From contig JBFMGD010000005.1 of assembly GCA_040751775.1 (NCBI GenBank), positions 34,065 to 98,064 on the forward strand: a stretch of DNA of 64,000 nt, written 5' to 3'. Positions within the stretch are counted from its first letter, which is position 1, and each line of letters begins with the position of its first letter. This document shows, one piece after another, positions 1 through 9,038 of the stretch. The position numbers were made by a program, and so were the translations under genes. The notes beneath the pieces were generated by a model, which ran no database searches, was not told the origin of the DNA, and saw nothing but the letters and a program-made list of their open reading frames with translations. Source of the DNA: JBFMGD01 sp040751775 (GTDB lineage: Bacteria > Bacillota > Dethiobacteria > DTU022).

Positions 1-861
1 ACGCAGACATATGGTTTGCATCGGTATTTCAGCCGTGTTAAAAGAAGGGAGCGCCGCGCTGAAGCGCTTGTTTAAGTCCAGGTCAACTGCACGGCCCACC
101 AGTTCATGCAGAGCCGCTTCATCCACCCGGAAACCGACAACCAGCTTCCGCAACTGATCGATTTCACCGGGCCGGCCCAGGAAGCGCAGGCGCAAGCGCG
201 TATCGTCCAGCTCGGTGACCCCGGCGGGCATATCCAGGACACTGGCCCGCAAGATGTTGGCCACCTGCTCAAAAGAGATCCGGGCATCGTTGATCAAGGC
301 CGGATCAAGTTTAATAAATAAATCCTGAACTGCTCCGCCCTGTACCTCCACGCTTGCCACGCCCTGAATTTGTTCCAGGCTTGGTTTAACCACACTGTTT
401 AGCCAACTGGTCAGTTCCACCGGGTGATCGCTGCCGCTGGCGGCTACCTGTAATACCGGCAGCAGGGTCGGGTCGAATTTGAGGATAATCGGCCGGCGGG
501 CGCCGTCGGGTAAGGAGAGCAGATCCAGGCGGGCGCTTACTTCGTCACGTAAACTATTGAGCTCCGAACCCCAGTGAAACTTGAGCACAACCAGGGAGAG
601 GTTTTCCTGGGAGAAGGATGAAAGGTTAGTCAAACCCCCGATGGCGGAGACCTGTTGCTCGATCGGTTCTGTGACCAGGTTAAGGGTCTCGCGTGGCGAA
701 CTGCCGGGAAAGACGGTAATTACGGCGATCAGGGGCGGCTTAATATCGGGCAGCAAATCCAGGGGAGCTTTCCAAAGGGAGACCAGGCCGATAATCATCA
801 CCAGGCAGACCATGGTCAATGTTGTAACAGGACGCTTAATTACCCGGTCAGGTAAACTCAA
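1..861 (-). CDS. RND-family efflux transporter, N-terminal part (runs off the window)
   Basis: This is the first 287 codons of an AcrB-type RND transporter, an inner-membrane proton antiporter that usually works with a periplasmic adaptor. It opens with a short cytoplasmic stretch and one membrane helix (about residues 14-31). The porter-domain start follows, with the family's typical DLLPDIKPP, TVFPGSSPRE and VTEPIEQQVSAIGGL patterns. The start is TTG at 861-859, with an AAGGAGG site 8 bases upstream (870-876). The gene diverges from the ureohydrolase gene. In a Gram-positive cell such proteins act as single-membrane exporters; the substrate cannot be told. Truncated only by the window edge. 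Confidence 0.85.
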   Translation of the reverse strand, partial: MSLPDRVIKRPVTTLTMVCLVMIIGLVSLWKAPLDLLPDIKPPLIAVITVFPGSSPRETLNLVTEPIEQQVSAIGGLTNLSSFSQENLSLVVLKFHWGSELNSLRDEVSARLDLLSLPDGARRPIILKFDPTLLPVLQVAASGSDHPVELTSWLNSVVKPSLEQIQGVASVEVQGGAVQDLFIKLDPALINDARISFEQVANILRASVLDMPAGVTELDDTRLRLRFLGRPGEIDQLRKLVVGFRVDEAALHELVGRAVDLDLNKRFSAALPSFNTAEIPMQTICLR

Positions 862-1083
862 CTAGCCGACCTCCTTAAGCTTAACTACTTTATTATTGCT
901 TAAACGCATAAACTTATGAGGCGGGGGACAACTCTTCCCCTTTATTTCTATTTTTTTCATCTTCCTTTGAAAAGAGCTTTTTTCTACCGGTTAGTGTGAT
1001 AAAATGTAATCACTAAATTAATAATTTTTACTTCTCTAATTACTCGAGTCTTCATATTAATACAGGTGTGGTGACACTAAAAA

Positions 1084-1998
1084 GTGAGTACAGATGACGC
1101 TGTATCGACTGCCTGGAACGGTCTGCATAACCCCGCCCTCACCGTCGACCAGGCGGATTTAGTAGTTCTGGGTTTGCCTTTTGACGGAGCCGCCTCTTTC
1201 CGCAAAGGGGCCGCGGAGGCTCCGGAGCGGATCAGGAACATTTCAACCCATATCCCTCCCACAACCGAAGAAGGCAAGCTGCTTACCGGGTTGCGCGTCC
1301 TGGACCTGGGTGATATCGAGCCGTCGGCCGGGTGCCAGCAGGACTATTTCGATGAAATTGAGGCTGCCGCGGCGGGCCTTTTCGGCCGGACTATTCCCTT
1401 TTTTATCGGCGGCGATCATTCAGTAAGCATACCGCTTTTACGGGCCGCCGGCCGCGTTTTCCAAGAGAAAATCGGGATCATCTATTTTGACGCTCATCTG
1501 GACCTGTGTGCAGCGCTGGGCGGTAACAACTTCTCGCACGGCTGCACCTGCCGGCGGGCTTTGGAATGCGCTCCTTTCGACCTGCAGGATATTTTTTTTA
1601 TCGGCACCCGCTCTTTTGAACTGCAGGAGCTGCACTTTCTCAAAGGAAAAGCGGCCCATATTTATACGGCTGGAGCGCTTACCCGCGACGGTCTTTCCCG
1701 GGCCGCGGCGGAGATCAGCAGCTGCCTGGCGCCTTTTAAGTATGTCTATATCTCCCTGGACATTGATTTTCTTGACCCCGCGGTTGCCCCCGGCACCGGC
1801 ACCCCCAAGCCGGGCGGCTTTACCAGCCGCGATTTGCTTGACCTCTTAAAGGTATTCTCCCGCCTGCCTGTGATCGGCATGGATCTGGTCGAAGTAGCCC
1901 CGCCGTTGGATCAAAACGATATTACTTCTTTTGCCGCCCAAAGGGCCATCACTGAAATGTGGGGCTTTCTATTTGCCGGTCGGCAGCCGTCCGGCTAG
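1084..1998 (+). CDS. agmatinase/arginase-family ureohydrolase
   Basis: A 304-residue manganese ureohydrolase of the SpeB/agmatinase family, which releases urea from guanidino compounds in the cytoplasm. All metal-site motifs are present: GGDHS at 109-113, DAHLD at 136-140, a following SHG, and SLDIDFLDP near 221-229 with the APGTGTPKPGG loop after it. Length is normal for agmatinases. The GTG start at 1084 has only a weak ribosome site. It stands 226 bases ahead of the corrinoid protein gene and is codirectional, so it may belong to the same cluster or be its own unit. The substrate is not fixed by sequence: agmatine, guanidinobutyrate and similar compounds are all possible. Confidence 0.88.
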   Translation: MSTDDAVSTAWNGLHNPALTVDQADLVVLGLPFDGAASFRKGAAEAPERIRNISTHIPPTTEEGKLLTGLRVLDLGDIEPSAGCQQDYFDEIEAAAAGLFGRTIPFFIGGDHSVSIPLLRAAGRVFQEKIGIIYFDAHLDLCAALGGNNFSHGCTCRRALECAPFDLQDIFFIGTRSFELQELHFLKGKAAHIYTAGALTRDGLSRAAAEISSCLAPFKYVYISLDIDFLDPAVAPGTGTPKPGGFTSRDLLDLLKVFSRLPVIGMDLVEVAPPLDQNDITSFAAQRAITEMWGFLFAGRQPSG

Positions 1999-2224
1999 CG
2001 CCGCCACTCACGTGACATTATTTAGGCCGTCCCCGACGGCAATTCGGCAGTTATGTCCAAAAATGGGCATTTTAGCTGGCCCGGTTGTTCCGGCAGCCTG
2101 GGAAAACCACCATTATACAAGGGTTAATCGTTAGAAGATTTTTGCATAAAATGTTTTCAATATTTAGAATTGAATCAATACACAGTCAAACAACAAAAAC
2201 CAGCGGTGACGCGGGAGGGGTAAA

Positions 2225-2872
2225 ATGAACGCAAGCTTAAATGAGATCAAACAGGCTCTGATTGAAGGACGGAAGAATGAAACCGTGCAGCGGGTCGAAG
2301 CGGCGGTTGGCGCCGGTGTGGAACCGGCTCTAATCATCAGGGAAGCGCTAACACCGGCACTCTATCTGGTCGGCGAAAAGTTTGACCAGGGAGAATACTT
2401 TTTGCCCGATATGATGCTGGCCGCGGAAGCGATGGGCGCTGCGATCAATTTTTTGGAGCCCCTGATCAAGCGTGATCAGGCCGGCCCGGACCGTGCCGGG
2501 CGGGTCGTAATCGGGACGGTAAAAGGAGACCTGCACTGCATCGGTAAAGATATTGTGATCATGATGTTGAAAGCGGCCGGTTTCGAAGTATTTGACCTTG
2601 GCGTGAACGTGCCTGCCGCGGTTTTCGTGGAACAGGTCAAGGAAAAACAAGCCGATATTTTGGGTATTTCCGCCCTGATGACTACCACGATTCAGGAGCA
2701 GAAGAAGATTATTGAACTGCTGCGGGAGAAGGGATGGCGCGACCGGGTCAAGGTAATCGTAGGCGGCGCCCCGCTTTCCGAAGAATGGGCTTTAAAAATC
2801 GGGGCGGACGCTTATGCCGCCGACGCCATCGCCGGGGTAAAAAAAGTCAAAGCCTTGATCGGTGCCAAATAG
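2225..2872 (+). CDS. corrinoid (B12-binding) methyl-carrier protein, MttC/MtgC type
   Basis: A 215-residue cobalamin protein of the methyltransferase-carrier family. An N-terminal helical cap (about 1-85) precedes a Rossmann-like B12 domain with the base-off signature D102-x-H104-x-x-G107, in which His104 is the expected lower cobalt ligand. It receives a methyl group from a dedicated methyltransferase and passes it on, usually to tetrahydrofolate. The ATG is placed by a GGGAGGGG site (2213-2221). The MttB-type gene begins 15 bases after its stop, which makes the two an evident pair. No reductive activator (RamA-like) or MtgA/MtbA partner is visible in the window, so those functions must be encoded elsewhere. 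Confidence 0.92.
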   Translation: MNASLNEIKQALIEGRKNETVQRVEAAVGAGVEPALIIREALTPALYLVGEKFDQGEYFLPDMMLAAEAMGAAINFLEPLIKRDQAGPDRAGRVVIGTVKGDLHCIGKDIVIMMLKAAGFEVFDLGVNVPAAVFVEQVKEKQADILGISALMTTTIQEQKKIIELLREKGWRDRVKVIVGGAPLSEEWALKIGADAYAADAIAGVKKVKALIGAK

Positions 2873-2887
2873 AAAGGGGTAAACGCT

Positions 2888-4321
2888 TTGATCTTTGAAC
2901 CGTTAAGCAAAAAGGACCTGGAGGCGGTTCATACCGCCACGCTCGACATTCTGTCGACCACGGGAGTTGTTTTGGAGGGAGAACGCGCCCGGAAAGCCCT
3001 GCTTGACGCGGGCTGCCGTGTGGATAAAGGACGCCTCTTACTTCCTGCCGGCCTCGTGGAAGATGCTTTAAGAGATCCGGTTTCGATAACCATTTACGGG
3101 GTCGATTCATCAATCGAGATGCCCCTTACCGAGGCGGTTCGTTCTTATTCTCATAATTTTGGTTCTGTTTCCGTTTTGTTGGAGCCAGGCGGGCAGAATA
3201 TCCGTGAGGCGACGGCGAAAGACCTTGAAGAGTTCATCCGCATCAGTGACTTTCTGCCGCACCTCGATATGGTTGTGCCCAGCTTGCGGCCAACCGACTT
3301 TCCCGAAGAGGTCGCCACCCTGGCCATGACGATCTGTGCTTTTATAAATACCCGGAAACCGGTGGATATCGGCACCGCATCGGACTCCTGGGAAGTCAAG
3401 TGCCTGGTTGAAGCCGCCAGCGTGGTCCGGGGCGGCCTGGACCGTTTAAAGCAAAAGCCGATGGGGACCATCTCCATTTCCCCGTTAAGCCCGCTGAACT
3501 TTCCGGCCGATATTACCGAAGCCATCGTCGACTGCGCCGCGTTGGGCTTGCCGATCACAATGCTCCCCTGCCCTACCCGGGGCCTGACGGCGCCGCTGAC
3601 ACTGATAGGCGGCCTGGTTCAGCAAAATGCCGAGCAGTTGGCCTTTCTGACCCTGGCCAAGGTGATCAACCGCGGCACACCGTTGCTGTATACCTGTCGG
3701 CTGGCTGCCGCCAACATGCGCACCGGATTTGTCGGCGGCAATGATCCCGACCTCGGACTTTCCGGTGCCTGTGCGGCCCAGATTGCCCGCTACTACGGCT
3801 TGCCTTCCGGTGTTTACGGCCTGGATACAGGAGCGGTGCTGCCTGACATTCAATCCGGCTACGAGCGGGCGATCAATTGCCTCCCGCCGGTTTTAGCCCG
3901 GGCTACCTTTATTTCCGGGATGGGGCTGCTCAACGGCGGGCTTCTGGCCAGCGCGGAGCAGCTGGTGATTGATGACGAAATTTACGCCATGCTGACCCAC
4001 CGCCGGGATGGGCTTACAGTTAACCGGGAAACGATTGGACTGGAGACAATCAGCGCCGTGATGGAAGGCGACAATTTCCTGGCCAAGGAACATACCAGGG
4101 ATTATCTGCGCCGGGGTGAACTGTACATGGGCAAGCTGGGTAATGGAGCGGCCTATGAAGAATGGCTTTCCCAGGGTTCACCCGATATCAGGCAGTCCGT
4201 GAAAAAACGCCTTGAAGCTATCCTGGCCGAGCATCCCGGCCCGTACCTGGATGAAAAAATGAACCGGGAACTAAACCTGCTCCTGGAGAAGGCAGCGCGG
4301 TCCAGGACCGGGACCGCTTAA
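2888..4321 (+). CDS. MttB-superfamily corrinoid-dependent methyltransferase (non-pyrrolysine)
   Basis: A 477-residue member of the trimethylamine/quaternary-amine methyltransferase superfamily (COG5598), which demethylates a methylated amine onto the adjacent corrinoid protein. The reading frame is open throughout with no internal amber codon, so it belongs to the non-pyrrolysine branch that includes MtgB (glycine betaine) and its relatives for proline betaine, carnitine and similar compounds. The TTG start at 2888 has an AAAGGGG site 7 bases upstream and lies 15 bases after the corrinoid gene. The oligopeptide-type ABC transporter directly downstream could import its substrate. The exact substrate is unknown. 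Confidence 0.9.
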   Translation: MIFEPLSKKDLEAVHTATLDILSTTGVVLEGERARKALLDAGCRVDKGRLLLPAGLVEDALRDPVSITIYGVDSSIEMPLTEAVRSYSHNFGSVSVLLEPGGQNIREATAKDLEEFIRISDFLPHLDMVVPSLRPTDFPEEVATLAMTICAFINTRKPVDIGTASDSWEVKCLVEAASVVRGGLDRLKQKPMGTISISPLSPLNFPADITEAIVDCAALGLPITMLPCPTRGLTAPLTLIGGLVQQNAEQLAFLTLAKVINRGTPLLYTCRLAAANMRTGFVGGNDPDLGLSGACAAQIARYYGLPSGVYGLDTGAVLPDIQSGYERAINCLPPVLARATFISGMGLLNGGLLASAEQLVIDDEIYAMLTHRRDGLTVNRETIGLETISAVMEGDNFLAKEHTRDYLRRGELYMGKLGNGAAYEEWLSQGSPDIRQSVKKRLEAILAEHPGPYLDEKMNRELNLLLEKAARSRTGTA

Positions 4322-4442
4322 CAGTTCAATGAAATATATGGCCATAAGTTGAAAACGGGAGGTGATCGATTTAACAGCTCTTTAACCGGTGCTTGGTCTT
4401 TTTTAGTAAGGCTGTGATTAATCAATATTTGAGGAGGCAGCG

Positions 4443-6083
4443 ATGCGAAAGAGAAAACTTTTTACGGCAGTGTTGATACTGGCGGTAGTGATCGCCCTCA
4501 TATTGAGCCTGGCCGGCTGCGGCCAGGTGGCTGAAGAAAAAAATGTGCTGCGGGTCGGTATGACCCGCGAAGTGGAGAGCCTAAACCCGATGCTGGTCTG
4601 GTCCATGCAAGGCTACGAGGTAATGATGCTGAACTACAACCTGCTGATCAGCTGGGATGAAGACCTCAACCCGATCGCCAACCTGGCCCGGGATTGGGAG
4701 GCGGACGAAGACGGCATGCTCTGGACCTTCTATTTGCATGAAGACGTCACCTGGCATGACGGGGAACCTTTCACGGCCGAAGACGTTAAATTTACCTTCG
4801 AATATATTCGTGACAGCGAAGAAGAACTCGGCTACTTCTATGATTATGTGGCCGGCATGGAAGAGATCACCGTTGTCGATGAGCATACGGTAACCATTAA
4901 AACTGATGAGCCCCTGGCCTGGATGCCCCAGATCTGGGTGCCGATTTTACCGAAGCATATCTGGGAAGAAATTGACCAGGAGTTCGCCAGCTCCGAATTT
5001 GAGAATGAAGATCCCGTCGGCACCGGTCCGTTTCGCGTGATTGAACACGTTCAGGGTCAGTACACCAGGCTTGCGGCCAATGATCAATATTTCAAAGGGC
5101 GTCCCGAGCTGGACGAGGTGATCCTGATTACCTATGCCAATGCCGATATGATGGTGGAAGCGCTGAAACGGGGTGAACTGGACATTATTACCTCCGTTCC
5201 GGCCGCCCAGTTCAAAGCCCTGGTGGACGACGCCGTGCCCGATATCGTCACCCTGGCTGCCTCGTCACCTTCTTTCAGTGAACTCTCTTTCAACGTTTGG
5301 GAAGACGCCGCTTCCCTGGGCAACCCGCTGCTGCTGGACCATGCTGTCCGGGAAGCTTTTGAATACGCCATCGACCGCGATCACCTGATCGAGGTTGCTT
5401 TTTACGGTTACGGCGAATTCGGCACCACCCTGGTGCCGCCCCTGTATGACTTCTGGCACCTGAAGCTGAACGATGACGAGATCAGGCATTTTAACCCGGA
5501 TAAGGCGAAGGAAATACTGGATAACGCCGGATACGCGGTCGGCGATAACGGGGTCAGGGTCAGCGCCGACGGAGTACCGCTCTCCTTTGAGCTGCTGGTC
5601 CGCACCGAATCACCCGATAACCAGAAAGCGGCCATGCTGATCAAGGAGTGGCTTAACACCGTGGGGATTGAGATTACGATCGGCGTGATCGACGAAGGCA
5701 CGCTGACCGACCGGATTTTGGAGAGTGATTTTGACATGTTCATCTGGGGTTGGTATGTGGATGTTGATCCCACCTCCATCCTCAAGATTATGACGACCGA
5801 TGAGATCCAATCCTGGAGCGATTGTTTTTACTCCAATCCCGAGTATGACGCAATGCATTTGCGGCAGCAGCGGATCCTGGATTGGGACGAGCGTCAACAG
5901 ATGATTTTTGACATGCAGCGCATCGTTTATGATGATATTCCTTATGTCCTGCTTTCCTATGACCCCGAGCTGCAGGCTTACCGTACCGACAAATATGAAG
6001 GGTGGACGCGCAACCCGGCTCTCGGTCCGGTAATCTATACTAATACTGTCGAAACATACGAAAGGCTCCAGCCTAATCAATAA
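4443..6083 (+). CDS. ABC transporter substrate-binding lipoprotein (SBP_bac_5, peptide/nickel type)
   Basis: A 546-residue extracytoplasmic binding protein of the DppA/OppA family. The N-terminus has basic residues, a hydrophobic helix and the lipobox L23-A24-G25-C26, so the mature protein is a lipid-anchored lipoprotein. The body carries family hallmarks such as the ESLNPML opening, the TWHDGEPFTAEDVKF segment and VGTGPF. A clean GAGGAGG site precedes the ATG. It heads a five-gene transporter set. Proteins of this family bind peptides but also nickel chelates, opines and quaternary compounds, so peptide import is the default reading rather than proven. The MttB pair just upstream makes a methylated ligand conceivable. 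Confidence 0.92.
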   Translation: MRKRKLFTAVLILAVVIALILSLAGCGQVAEEKNVLRVGMTREVESLNPMLVWSMQGYEVMMLNYNLLISWDEDLNPIANLARDWEADEDGMLWTFYLHEDVTWHDGEPFTAEDVKFTFEYIRDSEEELGYFYDYVAGMEEITVVDEHTVTIKTDEPLAWMPQIWVPILPKHIWEEIDQEFASSEFENEDPVGTGPFRVIEHVQGQYTRLAANDQYFKGRPELDEVILITYANADMMVEALKRGELDIITSVPAAQFKALVDDAVPDIVTLAASSPSFSELSFNVWEDAASLGNPLLLDHAVREAFEYAIDRDHLIEVAFYGYGEFGTTLVPPLYDFWHLKLNDDEIRHFNPDKAKEILDNAGYAVGDNGVRVSADGVPLSFELLVRTESPDNQKAAMLIKEWLNTVGIEITIGVIDEGTLTDRILESDFDMFIWGWYVDVDPTSILKIMTTDEIQSWSDCFYSNPEYDAMHLRQQRILDWDERQQMIFDMQRIVYDDIPYVLLSYDPELQAYRTDKYEGWTRNPALGPVIYTNTVETYERLQPNQ

Positions 6084-6194
6084 AAGCGGTAGCCGGCCGA
6101 AAATAACGCGTGACATCAACCGGCGGCCAGAGCCGGGCGGCGGCATCCGCCCGGCCCGGCCGGGTTGTCCAAGGCCGACGGAGGTGGAAATATA

Positions 6195-7166
6195 TTGAAC
6201 ATGCGGGGCTACCTCCTGCGCAAGTTTTTTCAGACGGTAATGACTATTTTTATCGTAATTGTCTTCAATTTTTTTCTATTTCGAATTATGCCGGGGGATC
6301 CGGTGCGGATATTAATCCGCAATCCCCGCGTATCCGCCGAATCACTGGCTAGGGTAACGCAGCAGTTCGGCCTGGATCAAAGCCTGCCGGTGCAATTCGG
6401 AATCTACCTGCGTGATCTGTTTACCGGCAATCTGGGCCACTCCTTCGGTTACCGGCAACCGGTGTTGGATTTGATCATGGAAAGGCTGCCTCCGACCCTG
6501 CTGCTGGTGGGAACCGCCACCGTGCTATCGATCATCATCGGTGTGGCCCTCGGTGTAGTGCTGGCCTGGAAGCGCGGCACCAAGTTCGATGTGGGCGGTT
6601 TAAGCCTCTCACTGATCCTTTACTCCATGCCCACCTTTTGGGTGGGTATCCTCATGATCATGCTATTTTCGGTTTATCTGAACATTTTTCCGATCGGCGG
6701 CATGGGTATGCCCGGCGTTTTTTATACGAGCTACTGGGGTGAGCTGGCGGCCAAGTTGCGCTACCTTTTTCTGCCCGCGGTCACCTTTGCCCTGATCCTG
6801 GTCGGTGAATATGCCCTGATCATGCGCAGCTCTTTGCTGGAGGTAATGCGTGAGGATTACATGCTTACCGCGCGAGCCAAGGGAGTGACCAGCGGAAACC
6901 TGCTGCGCAGGCACGCCCTGCCCAACGCCATGCTGCCGATGGTTACCCTGATCGCGATTAACCTGGGCTTTATCGTCGGGGGTGCCATTCAGATCGAAAC
7001 GGTATTCTCCTGGCCGGGACTGGGCCGGCTGATGTATACCGCTTTGACCAACCGCGATTACCCCATGCTGCAGGGGCTGTTTTTATTTGTCACCGTTTGC
7101 GTGGTCGGGGCTAATTTTCTGGCAGATATCCTTTACCGCTACCTGGATCCCCGGGTAAAATCGTAG
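6195..7166 (+). CDS. ABC transporter permease, DppB/OppB type
   Basis: A membrane permease of the oligopeptide ABC class with the usual six helices and the BPD_transp_1 cytoplasmic-loop motif around EDYMLTARAKG followed by the LPNAMLP segment. TTG at 6195 is chosen because GGAGGTGG (6180-6187) sits 7 bases upstream. The frame is open further upstream, but that extension has no ribosome site, and an ATG lies two codons in at 6201. It forms the transport channel together with the next gene, whose start is 10 bases beyond its stop. Confidence 0.9.
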   Translation: MNMRGYLLRKFFQTVMTIFIVIVFNFFLFRIMPGDPVRILIRNPRVSAESLARVTQQFGLDQSLPVQFGIYLRDLFTGNLGHSFGYRQPVLDLIMERLPPTLLLVGTATVLSIIIGVALGVVLAWKRGTKFDVGGLSLSLILYSMPTFWVGILMIMLFSVYLNIFPIGGMGMPGVFYTSYWGELAAKLRYLFLPAVTFALILVGEYALIMRSSLLEVMREDYMLTARAKGVTSGNLLRRHALPNAMLPMVTLIAINLGFIVGGAIQIETVFSWPGLGRLMYTALTNRDYPMLQGLFLFVTVCVVGANFLADILYRYLDPRVKS

Positions 7167-7176
7167 GGGGGCGCAG

Positions 7177-8073
7177 ATGTCATCTCTTGCCTGGCGTAAA
7201 GACGGGTTAGTTCTTTTCAAGAAAAACATGGCCTCCTTCTGGGGCATCTATCGCCGCAATTCAATGGGCTTGATCGGCCTGGCGATACTGCTTCTCTTTG
7301 CCCTGATGGCCCTGGTCGGGCCTCACCTGGTCACCTATACCAGCGCGGTTGAAGGGGTAGAGAAGATGCTGCTGCCTCCGGGCGGCCGGCATTGGTTGGG
7401 TACCGACGACCTGGGCAAAGATGTTTTCGCCGGGATGATTATCGGGTCCCAGGTCTCACTGCTGGTCGGAGCGGCCGCCACGGCCATCTCCATGTTCATC
7501 GGCACCGTAATCGGCCTCGCCTCCGGCTACTACGGCAAAACGGTGGATACCCTGCTCATGCGCTTCACCGACGTCTTCCTGGTGATTCCCTGGCTGCCGC
7601 TGATGCTGGTGATGGCGGCGCTGCTCGGCCCCAGCCTCGGAAATATCATCTTTGTGATCGGAATTACCAGCTGGGCGGGCACGGCGCGGATCATTCGCGC
7701 GCAGACCTTAAGCGTGAAGGAGCGTCCCTACGTGGAGCGGGCCCGGGCTATCGGTTCCGGCGATACCCATATCATGACGCACCACATTTTGCCCAACGTG
7801 TTTCCGCTTATTTTTGCCAATACGGTCCTGGTGGCGGCTGTGGCCATTCTTTCGGAAACCACCTTGAGTTTTCTGGGGATGGGAGATCCGACCCGGGTCA
7901 GTTGGGGGATGATGCTGCATTTTGCCTTCGAAATGGGGGCGGTCTCCCACGGCGCCTGGTGGTGGCTGCTGCCGCCGGGCATCTGCGTGGTCTTGGTCGT
8001 CCTGGGCTTTACATTTATGGGTTACGCTCTCGATGAGGTGCTCAATCCGAAGCTGAGGAGGCGCGACCGTTGA
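7177..8073 (+). CDS. ABC transporter permease, DppC/OppC type
   Basis: A 298-residue partner permease. It has the OppC-type N-terminal cytoplasmic tail and first helix (about 35-55), then the GTDDLGKDVF motif that marks DppC/OppC permeases, five further helices and the coupling-loop pattern around YVERARAIGSGD. It pairs with the preceding permease to form the membrane channel. Its stop codon overlaps the start of the first ATPase gene by four bases (TTGA), so translation of the two is likely coupled. Confidence 0.92.
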   Translation: MSSLAWRKDGLVLFKKNMASFWGIYRRNSMGLIGLAILLLFALMALVGPHLVTYTSAVEGVEKMLLPPGGRHWLGTDDLGKDVFAGMIIGSQVSLLVGAAATAISMFIGTVIGLASGYYGKTVDTLLMRFTDVFLVIPWLPLMLVMAALLGPSLGNIIFVIGITSWAGTARIIRAQTLSVKERPYVERARAIGSGDTHIMTHHILPNVFPLIFANTVLVAAVAILSETTLSFLGMGDPTRVSWGMMLHFAFEMGAVSHGAWWWLLPPGICVVLVVLGFTFMGYALDEVLNPKLRRRDR

Positions 8074-9038
8074 AGCTGCTCGAGGTAACTAATCTGACCA
8101 CCTACTATAAACTGCGTGAGGGTGACGTGCGGGCTTGTGAAAATATTTCCCTGGCACTGGGCCGGGGAGAAGCCCTCGGCCTGGTCGGCGAATCTGCTTC
8201 GGGCAAGACAACCGCCGCGCTCTCCCTGGTTAAGCTGCTGCCCGACAACGCGAGCGTTAAGAGCGGCAGCATCAAGCTGGACGGGCGCGAAATTGCCGGC
8301 GCCCCGGAGGAAGAGCTGCGCCGGATTCGCTGGAAAGAGATCTCGATCATTTTCCAGGGAGCGATGAACGCCCTCAATCCGGTGCGTTCCGTGGGCGAGC
8401 AGATCGTGGAAGCGTTAAAGATACATGAGCAGGTCACGGAGAAGGAGGCCTGGCGTCAGACCCGGGCTCTCTTCGAAAAGGTGGAAATCGATCCGAAGCG
8501 GGTCAAAGAATATCCCCATGAATTCAGCGGCGGGATGCGCCAGCGGGTGATGATCGCCATGGCCGTGGCCTGTAACCCCAAGGTGGTGATCGGCGATGAA
8601 CCGACCACAGCCCTGGACGTGATGGTCCAGGCTCAGGTGCTCCAACTGCTGGAGCAGCTGCGCCGGGAACGCGAAATGGGCTTGATTTTGATCACGCATG
8701 ACCTCTCCGTGGTCGGTGAAACCTGCGACCAGGTCGCGGTGATGTACGCCGGTAAAATTGTGGAGTCCGGGCCCACAGAGACGGTTTTTGGAAAACCGGC
8801 CCACCCGTATACCCGTGCGCTGATCGCCGCTTTCCCCGATATTGAGGGCAAGCGCTCCCTGGCCGTTTCCATACCGGGCAACCCGCCGAACCTGCTTTAT
8901 CCCCCCACCGGTTGCCGCTTTCATGAGCGGTGTGCTTACGCCGCAAAGGTATGCCGGGAAGAAGAACCGCTGATGCTTCACCTGGCTGAAAAACATATCA
9001 GCGCTTGCCATATCCTTAACGGGCGGGTGAAACATTGA
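8070..9038 (+). CDS. ABC transporter ATPase, DppD/OppD type
   Basis: A 322-residue ATP-binding subunit. Walker A reads GESASGKTT, the ABC signature is FSGGMRQR and Walker B ends in GDEPTTALD. Near the C-terminus the oligopeptide family extension carries the cysteine pattern CRFHERCAYAAKVC, which in OppD/DppD relatives can hold an iron-sulfur cluster. The TTG start overlaps the permease stop, with GAGGAGG just upstream. It works as a heterodimer with the next gene product to energise the transporter. Confidence 0.93.
   Translation: MKLLEVTNLTTYYKLREGDVRACENISLALGRGEALGLVGESASGKTTAALSLVKLLPDNASVKSGSIKLDGREIAGAPEEELRRIRWKEISIIFQGAMNALNPVRSVGEQIVEALKIHEQVTEKEAWRQTRALFEKVEIDPKRVKEYPHEFSGGMRQRVMIAMAVACNPKVVIGDEPTTALDVMVQAQVLQLLEQLRREREMGLILITHDLSVVGETCDQVAVMYAGKIVESGPTETVFGKPAHPYTRALIAAFPDIEGKRSLAVSIPGNPPNLLYPPTGCRFHERCAYAAKVCREEEPLMLHLAEKHISACHILNGRVKH

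Noticed and set aside
2026..2040. GCCGTC-GACGGC hairpin after the ureohydrolase gene as a terminator
   Set aside because: The stem is only 6 bases with a 3-base loop and no T-run follows. It may be chance in GC-rich DNA.
2888..4321. Possible pyrrolysine (amber) codon in the MttB-like gene
   Set aside because: The frame has no internal TAG and is of normal length, so it belongs to the non-pyrrolysine branch.
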